In this document: positions 57,687 to 64,000 of the stretch, one piece after another | Position numbering within the stretch: the first letter of the stretch is position 1 | How the letters are laid out: the number at the start of each line of letters is the position of its first letter | From: Frateuria_A sp049727805 | GTDB lineage: Bacteria; Pseudomonadota; Gammaproteobacteria; Xanthomonadales; Rhodanobacteraceae | DNA length: 64,000 nucleotides | NCBI RefSeq assembly: GCF_049727805.1 | Contig: NZ_JBCNYA010000005.1 | Location: 1-64,000 of the forward strand | Direction: 5' to 3' | Notes under the pieces: model-generated | What the model was told of the DNA's origin: nothing | The model's database searches: none | The model's input: the letters and a program-made list of their open reading frames with translations, nothing else | Translations under genes and position numbers: made by a program

Positions 57687-58009
57687 GCGCCCACCGCGCC
57701 ACTGACGTCGGCGGCCATGCGCGCCAGTTCGCCGGAGGACTTCAGGTCCTCGACGATGTCGCAGCCGCCGATCAGTTCGCCCTGGATGAACAACTGCGGG
57801 AAGGTCGGCCAGTTGGCGAAGTGCGGCAGCGCGGCACGCACCTCCGGATCGGCCAGCACGTTGACGACTTCGAAGGTGGCGCCGGCTTCCTCGAGCGCCT
57901 GCGCGGCACGGCTGGAAAAGCCGCACGTCGGGAACTGCGGCGTACCCTTCATGAAAAGAACCATCGGGTGCTCGGCGAGCACCGCCTTGATTCGTTCGTT
58001 AACGTCCAT
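57683..58009 (-). CDS. grxD: Monothiol glutaredoxin
   Basis: 108 residues with the CGFS active site in PTCGFSSRA. Grx4-type proteins carry and pass iron-sulfur clusters, often with BolA. N-terminal MDVNERIKAVLAEHPMVLFM and IGGCDIVEDLKSSGEL are typical. First gene of an overlapping pair with the SDR gene; divergent from sodB. Confidence 0.95.
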   Translation of the reverse strand: MDVNERIKAVLAEHPMVLFMKGTPQFPTCGFSSRAAQALEEAGATFEVVNVLADPEVRAALPHFANWPTFPQLFIQGELIGGCDIVEDLKSSGELARMAADVSGAVGA

Positions 58010-58022
58010 AGCTCGGGGGTTC

Positions 58023-58028
58023 TACAAT
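58023..58028 (+). promoter_or_regulatory. Candidate -10 box for sodB
   Basis: TACAAT, 93 bases before the sodB ATG in the grxD-sodB spacer. It would give a leader of about 85 bases. No -35 match. Confidence 0.35.
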
Positions 58029-58121
58029 GCGTACAGGACCACAAGTGTATCAGTCGCGCACGGCCCGCCGCCCGGCAGGCCGGCCCGGCTTCCTTTCAGC
58101 CGCAAGCCCAAGGAGTCCCCC

Positions 58122-58700
58122 ATGGCGATCGAACTTCCTCCCCTGCCTTACGAAAAGAACGCGCTGGAGCCGAACATCTCCGCCGAGACGCTGGAGTTCC
58201 ATCACGACAAGCACCACCAGGCTTACGTGACCAACCTCAACAAGCTGATCGCGGGCACCGAGTTCGAGGGAATGGCGCTGGAGGAGATCGTCCGCAAGTC
58301 CTCCGGCGGCATCTTCAACAACGCCGCGCAGACCTGGAACCACACCTTTTACTGGCATTCGATGGCACCCAACGGCGGCGGCGAGCCGACCGGCAAGCTG
58401 GCCGACGCGATCAACAAGGCGTTCGGCTCCGTCGACAAGTTCAAGGAAGAGTTCGCCAAGATGGGCGCGGGCAACTTCGGTTCGGGCTGGACCTGGCTGG
58501 TGCAGCGCCCGGACGGCTCGCTCGGCATCGTCAACACCTCCAACGCCGGCACGCCGATCACCGGCAGCGACAAGCCGCTGTTCACCTGTGACGTGTGGGA
58601 GCACGCCTACTACATCGATTACCGCAACGCGCGGCCGAAGTACCTGGAGAATTTCTGGAACGTGGTGAACTGGGAATTCGCGGCCAGCAACCTGGCCTGA
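58122..58700 (+). CDS. sodB: Superoxide dismutase (Fe)
   Basis: 192 residues. MAIELPPLPYEKNALEPNIS, metal ligands His in LEFHHDKHH and TWNHTFYW, then DVWEHAYYIDY. The motif QTWNHTFYWHSM with GNFGSGWTWLV is of the iron type. It removes superoxide in the cytoplasm. AAGGAG lies 7 nt before the ATG; terminator follows. Confidence 0.95.
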   Translation: MAIELPPLPYEKNALEPNISAETLEFHHDKHHQAYVTNLNKLIAGTEFEGMALEEIVRKSSGGIFNNAAQTWNHTFYWHSMAPNGGGEPTGKLADAINKAFGSVDKFKEEFAKMGAGNFGSGWTWLVQRPDGSLGIVNTSNAGTPITGSDKPLFTCDVWEHAYYIDYRNARPKYLENFWNVVNWEFAASNLA

Positions 58701-58719
58701 GTCCGCGCCAGCGACCCGG

Positions 58720-58750
58720 AAAAAAACGGAGCCACCGGCTCCGTTTTTTT
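58720..58750 (+). terminator. Rho-independent terminator of sodB
   Basis: CGGAGCC-ACC-GGCTCCG with a run of A on the left and seven T on the right, 20 bases past the stop. Works in both directions. Confidence 0.88.
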
Positions 58751-58761
58751 GCTTTCGCAGC

Positions 58762-58793
58762 ATGGGCTTCAGCCCATCTGGCGGGAAGCGGGC
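58762..58793. repeat. Interspersed repeat related to that near 56.03 kb
   Basis: The palindrome ATGGGCT-TC-AGCCCAT repeats the GGGCTTCAGCCC core. It lies between sodB and the convergent purK. Confidence 0.5.
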
Positions 58794-58813
58794 TGAAACC
58801 CACCTGCGCAGGA

Positions 58814-59968
58814 CTAGCCCAGCACCTGCATGGCAGGCTTCGCCTGCTCTTCGCGCCCCAGCGCATGAGCGATGCCCCCGATCCGCTCTGCCAGCACCCG
58901 CGCATCCGGCGCGCATACCGTGGCATGCCCCACCTTGCGTCCCGGTCGGGCCTGCTTGCCGTAGTCGTGCCAGTGCGCGTCGGTCGTGGTCATCACCGGC
59001 GCCGGATCGGGCAGGTCGCCGATCCAGTTGAACATGCACGACAACCCGCGCGCGCCGGTGTCGCCCAACGGCAGGCCGAGCACGGCACGCACGTGATTCT
59101 CGAACTGGCTGGTGTAGGCGCCCTCGATGGTCCAGTGGCCGGAGTTGTGCACGCGCGGCGCCATCTCGTTGCCCAGCAGTTGGCCGTCCTTGACGAACAG
59201 CTCCAGCGCGAACACGCCCACGTAACCCAGTCGTTCGGCCAGCGTGCGGGCCAGTTCGGTGGCGCGGCGCTGCAATTCATCGATGTCCGGTGCCGGCGCC
59301 AGGCTCAGGCTCAGCACGCCGTCGGTGTGCCAGTTGCGGGTCAGCGGCCAGGTGCGGAAGTCGCCCTCGCGGCTGCGCACCGCGATCACCGACAACTCGC
59401 GCTCGAACGGCACGAAGGCTTCCAGGATCAGCCCGTGCGCAGCCCCCTGCGCGCCCAGCGCGGCCCAGGCGGCGTCGGCGTCGGCGGCGGTCTTGAGGCG
59501 GAACTGGCCCTTGCCGTCATAGCCCAGGCGACGGGTCTTGAGGATCGCCGGCGCGCCGACCTCGGCGATCGCACGGTCCAGGTCCTCGCGGGTGTCCACT
59601 GCCACAAATGCGGGCGTATCCAGTCCGCATTCGCGGAACAGGGTCTTCTCGGCGAGCCGGTCCTGCGCCACCGCCAGCGCGCCCGGCACCGGCGACACGG
59701 CCACGCGTTCGGCCAGCCAGCGCGCGGTTTCGGCGGGCACGTTCTCGAAATCGAAAGTGACGACGTCGACCATCGAGGCGAAGCGCGCCAGCGCTTCATA
59801 GTCGTTCCAGTCGGCTACCACCAGCGGCGCAACCTGCCCGGCGCAGGCATCGCCGGCGCTGTCGACCACCAGCGTCTTGACGCCGAGCGGCGCCGCGGCC
59901 AGCGCCAGCATGCGCGCCAGCTGGCCGCCGCCGAGGATGCCCAGCACGGGTTGGCGGCGCTCGCTCAT
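58814..59968 (-). CDS. purK: 5-(carboxyamino)imidazole ribonucleotide synthase
   Basis: 384 residues. ATP-grasp enzyme that carboxylates AIR with bicarbonate in purine synthesis. ILGGGQLARMLALAAAPLG at the N-terminus, GYDGKGQ in the ATP lid, and VGVFALELFVKDGQLLGNEM then RVHNSGHWTIE at the active site. Its ATG overlaps the purE stop by 4 bases (ATGA), so translation is coupled. Confidence 0.96.
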   Translation of the reverse strand: MSERRQPVLGILGGGQLARMLALAAAPLGVKTLVVDSAGDACAGQVAPLVVADWNDYEALARFASMVDVVTFDFENVPAETARWLAERVAVSPVPGALAVAQDRLAEKTLFRECGLDTPAFVAVDTREDLDRAIAEVGAPAILKTRRLGYDGKGQFRLKTAADADAAWAALGAQGAAHGLILEAFVPFERELSVIAVRSREGDFRTWPLTRNWHTDGVLSLSLAPAPDIDELQRRATELARTLAERLGYVGVFALELFVKDGQLLGNEMAPRVHNSGHWTIEGAYTSQFENHVRAVLGLPLGDTGARGLSCMFNWIGDLPDPAPVMTTTDAHWHDYGKQARPGRKVGHATVCAPDARVLAERIGGIAHALGREEQAKPAMQVLG

Positions 59969-60468
59969 GCGCGCGGGTCCGGCTGGTCGAGCACGGTCTG
60001 GGTCTGCCTGGAGCGGAATCCATCGAGCGCCTGCGCGATGGCCGGATCGTGCAGCGCCAGCATCGAGGCGGCGAGCAGGCCGGCGTTCACCGCGCCGGCA
60101 CGGCCGATCGCCAGCGTGCCGACCGGGATGCCGGCGGGCATCTGCGCGATGGAAAGCAGCGAATCCATGCCGTTGAGCGCCTTGGACTGCACCGGCACGC
60201 CGAGCACCGGCAGCCGCGTCTTGGCCGCCAGCATGCCCGGCAGATGGGCGGCGCCGCCGGCCCCTGCGATAATCACCTCGATGCCGCGCCCGACCGCCTC
60301 TTCCGCATAGCGGAACAACAGGTCCGGCGTGCGGTGGGCGGAGACCACGCGCACCTCGTGCGGCACGCCCAGCTCGTCCAGCACGGCGGCGGCGTGCTCC
60401 ATGGTTTCCCAGTCCGAACGGGAACCCATCACCACGCCCACGCGGGCCGGCTTGGCGGTCGATGTCAT
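59965..60468 (-). CDS. purE: 5-(carboxyamino)imidazole ribonucleotide mutase
   Basis: 167 residues. VVMGSRSDWETMEHAAAVLD and SAHRTPD form the substrate site; GAGGAAHLPGMLA follows. Converts N5-CAIR to CAIR, using the purK product. The purE-purK order with a 4-base overlap is the common operon. Confidence 0.97.
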   Translation of the reverse strand: MTSTAKPARVGVVMGSRSDWETMEHAAAVLDELGVPHEVRVVSAHRTPDLLFRYAEEAVGRGIEVIIAGAGGAAHLPGMLAAKTRLPVLGVPVQSKALNGMDSLLSIAQMPAGIPVGTLAIGRAGAVNAGLLAASMLALHDPAIAQALDGFRSRQTQTVLDQPDPRA

Positions 60469-60491
60469 GGTTCTGCCATCCCAAAAGGGCT

Positions 60492-60497
60492 ATTGTA
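60492..60497 (-). promoter_or_regulatory. Candidate -10 box of the purE operon
   Basis: TACAAT on the minus strand, 23 bases before the purE ATG. No clear -35 or PurR box. Confidence 0.45.
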
Positions 60498-60522
60498 CGG
60501 GCTTTCCGCAAGACACCCCACC

Positions 60523-60795
60523 ATGGACAAGCGCCTGCTCGACATCCTGTGCTGCCCGGTCAGCAAGACGCCCGTTCGCCCGCTCGCCCGCGGCGAACTG
60601 GAGGCGCTCAATAGCGCCATCGAGCGCGGTGAGGTCGACACGGTTGCGGGCGCCCGGGTGCGCGAACGCCTGGACGAAGGCCTGATCACCGCCGACCACA
60701 AGGTCATCTACCGTGTCGACGACGGCATTCCCGTCATGCTTCCCGAGGAAGGCATCGGCACGGTGCAGCTCAAGGACTTCCCCGCGACTGCCTGA
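60523..60795 (+). CDS. Trm112 family protein
   Basis: 90 residues starting MDKRLLDILCCPVSKTPVRP and ending MLPEEGIGTVQL. The Trm112/YcaR family is a small zinc-ribbon-like protein that activates methyltransferases in eukaryotes; bacterial role unclear. Cys10, Cys11 are near the usual Cys pair but the second Cys pair is missing. Divergent from purE. Confidence 0.82.
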   Translation: MDKRLLDILCCPVSKTPVRPLARGELEALNSAIERGEVDTVAGARVRERLDEGLITADHKVIYRVDDGIPVMLPEEGIGTVQLKDFPATA

Positions 60796-60956
60796 AGCGG
60801 CCTCTTGAAAAAGTGAACGGCGCCCGACTTTTACACACGGCGTCCACTAATGTGTACGCCAATGCATGACCCGTTCACGTTTTCTAGCTTAAGGTCGGTT
60901 TCCTCGTGGCCGAGGCAGCAGTGGTCGTCGGCAAGGGATGCTTCAGGGGTGTGGCG

Positions 60957-63245
60957 ATGAAAGAAGCCAATGAGCCTGGCAAGGTCGTCAGTCTGAGCTC
61001 GCGCCAGGAATCGACCGAGCGCATCGGCGATCTGCTGGGCGCCGTGCGCGCGATCGCCGGCCGCCGCCTGCAGCTGTTGCTGGGCAACATGTTCGAGCAC
61101 GTCGACGATGCGCTGTTCGACCTGGCCGAGAAGGCCGAGAACAACGCCGCCCAGATGCATTATTTCGACGGCATGCGCGAAGTGCGCAAGCGCCGGCCCA
61201 TAGTCGAGCGCAGCTACCTGGCCCAGGTCAGCCGCGAACTGACCGCTCTCTCCACGCGCGCCGCGCCGCTTCCCGCCGCAGCGTCGCCCGCCGGACCGGT
61301 CGAACTGTCGCTGGTGGCGGAAAACGAGCTGGAGGAATCGCTCGCCATCACCAGCATGATCAGCAAGAACGAGTCGCGCCTGGCGCGCGACCTGTTCGCG
61401 GTGAACCAGCGGCTCTCGGTGATCTGTGGCGGCATCAAGATCGACGAGAGCACCAATCCGGTGGCGCCGGCGGCGCTGGCCCAGGCGTTCCGCCAGGCCA
61501 TGCGTGAGCTGAGCGCGGAGATGCGCGTCAAGCTGATCATCTACAAGCTGTTCGATCGCTACGTGCTTGCCACGCTGGAAGAGCTCTACCAGGAGATCAA
61601 CGCCGAACTGGTGCGCGCCGGCGTCCTCCCGCAGTTGCGACCCGAGGTGGCGCGCGGCGAAACCCCGGCAGCCGCCGCCGGTGCGACCGCGACCGCGGGC
61701 AACAAGGCGCCCGCCGATGCCGCGGGCGACATGGACCACGAAGCCGAACTGGCCAGCGAACTGCTGCATACCGTGCGCGCCCTGTTCAGCGCACGGCGCG
61801 CGCAGGCGGCCGGCGCGGTCGTCGGCGGCGTCGGCATGGCAGGCGCTGGCGGCCATGGCGCGACCATCGCAGTGCCGACCGCCAACGAACTGCTCGGCGC
61901 ACTCAGCGTGCTGCAGAGCCAGCTTGCGGCGGGCCCGGTACCGAGCGCGCAATCCGCCGACCCGGCGTTGCTCAGCCGCGACGTGGCGCAGCTTAAGGAA
62001 CATCTGCTCGGCCAGCTCGGTGCCCTGCGGGGCGAGCGGCCCAGCCAGGTGTCGGCGATCGACGAGGACACCATCGACCTGGTCGGCATGCTGTTCGAGT
62101 TCATCCTCGAGGACAGCACGCTTCCGGCGGAAATGCAGGTGCTGCTGGCGCGCTTGCAGATTCCCTACCTGAAGGCGGCGATCCTCGACCGCAAACTGTT
62201 CGCCCACCGCCAGCACCCGGCGCGACGCCTGCTCGACGGCCTGGCCGAATTGGCCAAGGGTTGGTCGGAAGAATCCGACCGCGACCACCGCGTTCACGAC
62301 AAGATCAAGTCGATCGTCGAGCGCCTGCTGCACGACTTCGACGACGACATGAGCCTGTTCGAGCGTCTGGGCGCCGAGCTGCAGGCCTTCCAGGAACAGA
62401 GCCGCAAGCGCGCCGAACTGGCCGAGCAGCGCGTCGCCGAATCGGCGCGCGGCCGCGAGAAGCTCGAGCTGGCGCGCCGTCGCGCCGCCCGCGAGATCCT
62501 CGACCGCATCGGCAACCAGACGCTGCCGCCCTTGATCCACGGCGTGCTGGCGCGCGCCTGGGCCAACCACCTGGTGCTGACCATCCTGCGCCAGGGCGAG
62601 GAGTCGCCGGCGTTCGCCGAGGCGTTGCGCTTCGTGAACGAGTTCATCGCCAGCGCCCGTCCCGTGAATACCACCGAGGACCGCCGCACCCTGCTGCGCA
62701 TGTTGCCGGGCATCGAGCGCGCGTTGCGCCGCGGCCTGGCCAACGTGGCGTTCCAGGAGAGCGACATCGAGCGCCTGCTCGGCCAGCTGCACGCGTACTA
62801 CCGGCAGCAACTCGGCGAAACAGCGCCCGACGCCAGCACCGAGGACGTGGCGCTGCCGATCCCGGACAGCATCCAGCCGTTGCTCGACACCGAGTCCGGC
62901 GAGGCCGAAACCGAATCGCTGCCGCCGGCGCCGGCCGGTACGGACGGCAGCGAACTCACCCAGGTCGAGCAGCTCAAGGCCGGCACCTGGCTGGAGTTCT
63001 GCCCCACCGGCGATGCGGTGACCCGCGCCAAGCTGTCGTGGATCAGCCCGATGAGCGGACGCTACCTGTTCGTCAACCGGCGCGGCCTGAAGGTCGGCGA
63101 CTACGCCCCGCACGAACTGGCTGCGGCACTCGCGGCGGGCAGTGCGCGCATCCTGCCGTCGGAGCCCCTGTTCGATCGCGCGATGGGCGCCATCGTCGAT
63201 CGCCTGAGCCAGGCGGCGGCGACCGGTACCGGCGACCTGCCCTGA
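60957..63245 (+). CDS. DUF1631 domain protein with PilZ-like C-terminus
   Basis: 762 residues, mostly helical. The N-terminus (IGDLLGAVRAIAGRRLQLLL, GNMFEHVDDALFDLAEKAEN) and the middle (LLRMLPGIERALRRGLANVA) are DUF1631. The last 110 residues (QVEQLKAGTWLEFC, AKLSWISPMSGRYLFVNRRG) look like the PilZ-related tail found in this family; c-di-GMP binding is only inferred. The ATG chosen has AGGGG upstream; a GTG 17 codons earlier is possible. Upstream of nadC. Confidence 0.8.
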   Translation: MKEANEPGKVVSLSSRQESTERIGDLLGAVRAIAGRRLQLLLGNMFEHVDDALFDLAEKAENNAAQMHYFDGMREVRKRRPIVERSYLAQVSRELTALSTRAAPLPAAASPAGPVELSLVAENELEESLAITSMISKNESRLARDLFAVNQRLSVICGGIKIDESTNPVAPAALAQAFRQAMRELSAEMRVKLIIYKLFDRYVLATLEELYQEINAELVRAGVLPQLRPEVARGETPAAAAGATATAGNKAPADAAGDMDHEAELASELLHTVRALFSARRAQAAGAVVGGVGMAGAGGHGATIAVPTANELLGALSVLQSQLAAGPVPSAQSADPALLSRDVAQLKEHLLGQLGALRGERPSQVSAIDEDTIDLVGMLFEFILEDSTLPAEMQVLLARLQIPYLKAAILDRKLFAHRQHPARRLLDGLAELAKGWSEESDRDHRVHDKIKSIVERLLHDFDDDMSLFERLGAELQAFQEQSRKRAELAEQRVAESARGREKLELARRRAAREILDRIGNQTLPPLIHGVLARAWANHLVLTILRQGEESPAFAEALRFVNEFIASARPVNTTEDRRTLLRMLPGIERALRRGLANVAFQESDIERLLGQLHAYYRQQLGETAPDASTEDVALPIPDSIQPLLDTESGEAETESLPPAPAGTDGSELTQVEQLKAGTWLEFCPTGDAVTRAKLSWISPMSGRYLFVNRRGLKVGDYAPHELAAALAAGSARILPSEPLFDRAMGAIVDRLSQAAATGTGDLP

Positions 63246-63368
63246 GGTTCCACACGTCGCCGGCGCCTCGTTCGCCCGGCTCGGTTATGCTTGCGGGCTG
63301 GCGGGAACCTTGCCGGTGATTCCGGGCATTCCTTGGCCCGCCGCCCTCTCCCTTCGAACGGGTGTTGC

Positions 63369-64000
63369 ATGCCTGACGCGCTTCCCCTCGATCTGCCCGA
63401 CACCCGGCTGATCGACGCCGACATCGAACGCGCCTTTGCCGAGGATCTCGGCAAGGGCGACGCCACCGCCGATCTGCTGCCGCCCGATGCGCGCGCCGAG
63501 GCCGCGTTGACCTGCCGCGAGGATGCGGTGATCGCCGGCATCCCGTGGTTCGATGCCTGCTTCCGCAAGCTCGACCCGCAGGTGTCCATCGAATGGCAGG
63601 TTCGCGATGGCGAACGGGTGACCGCCGGCAGCGTGATCTGCCGCCTGCGCGGCCGCGCGCGGGCGCTGGTCAGCGCGGAACGCTCGGCGCTGAACTTCCT
63701 GCAGCTGCTCTCGGGCACCGCGACGATCACCGCGGAATACGTAGCCGCCGTGGCTGGCACTGGCGTGCGGGTGCTGGATACGCGCAAGACCGTGCCCGGC
63801 CTGCGGCAGGCGCAGAAATACGCCGTGCGCTGTGGCGGTGGCCACAATCACCGCATCGGCCTGTTCGACGCGATCCTGGTCAAGGAAAACCATATCGCCG
63901 CGGCGGGCGGCATCGAACCGGCCGTGGCCGAGGCGCGCCGCCTGCATCCCACGTTGCTGCTGGAAATCGAGGCGGAGACGCTGGACGAGCTGCGCCGTGC
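63369..64000 (+). CDS. nadC: Nicotinate-nucleotide pyrophosphorylase (carboxylating), partial
   Basis: About 210 residues visible; the gene runs past the window edge. Makes nicotinate mononucleotide from quinolinate and PRPP in NAD synthesis. Signature segments EDLGKGDATADLL, ALNFLQLLSGTATITAEYV, VLDTRKTVPGLRQAQKYAVR and GGGHNHRIGLFDAILVKENH hold the substrate-binding residues. The ATG gives the expected N-terminus. Confidence 0.95.
   Translation, partial: MPDALPLDLPDTRLIDADIERAFAEDLGKGDATADLLPPDARAEAALTCREDAVIAGIPWFDACFRKLDPQVSIEWQVRDGERVTAGSVICRLRGRARALVSAERSALNFLQLLSGTATITAEYVAAVAGTGVRVLDTRKTVPGLRQAQKYAVRCGGGHNHRIGLFDAILVKENHIAAAGGIEPAVAEARRLHPTLLLEIEAETLDELRR

Overview
The window is a high-GC chromosomal segment from a gammaproteobacterium. 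The gene families (YajD, YaiL/DUF2058, an Oar-like TonB-dependent receptor, PurEK, a DUF1631 protein and many c-di-GMP enzymes) fit Xanthomonadales, most likely Rhodanobacteraceae. The taxonomic call is inferred from gene content and base composition; no database was searched. No transposase, phage gene or CRISPR array was found. Genes are densely packed on both strands, mostly as singletons or short operons.

Left end (1-17 kb): infC, with an ATC start codon and a terminator directly behind it, follows thrS on the minus strand. The thrS leader holds a tiny ORF with three consecutive Thr codons, then an antiterminator/terminator pair, which looks like classical ribosome-mediated attenuation. 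Next come a UDP-glucuronate-type epimerase, a membrane protein, an exported alpha/beta hydrolase, HemJ, YajD, a sulfotransferase-like protein, an XRE regulator, YaiL, a flavin monooxygenase, an acetyltransferase, a RibD-like reductase and a run of exported proteins (glyoxalase-like, M23 peptidase, lipoprotein, serine hydrolase).

17-31 kb is rich in cyclic-di-GMP enzymes: a periplasmic-sensor GGDEF-EAL protein with a degraded GGDEF domain, an adjacent HD-GYP and EAL pair, and a CSS-motif EAL protein. Interspersed are a methyltransferase, an arginase-family protein, a YbaK-type deacylase, a DUF3606 protein, a second serine hydrolase and a secreted S8 protease.

31-45 kb is accessory metabolism. 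It holds a type B carboxylesterase, a LysR-controlled operon (CMD-like, DUF4865, tautomerase) with a clear inverted repeat in the divergent promoter, a CYTH-like protein, a MAPEG protein, a secreted beta-propeller and an MFS transporter. An ArsR/SRPBCC pair with a near-consensus promoter and an overlapping operator follows, then OsmC, a RidA relative lacking its key Arg, a lipoprotein, a second SRPBCC protein and an ATP-grasp protein.

45-64 kb is mostly core: tRNA-Val(GAC), uvrB, a lone type IV pseudopilin, tRNA-Asn(GTT), ppnN, a 1104-residue TonB-dependent receptor, an OlsF-like two-domain acyltransferase, a MarC protein, grxD overlapping an SDR gene, sodB, purE-purK, a Trm112-like protein, a DUF1631 protein and the 5' part of nadC.
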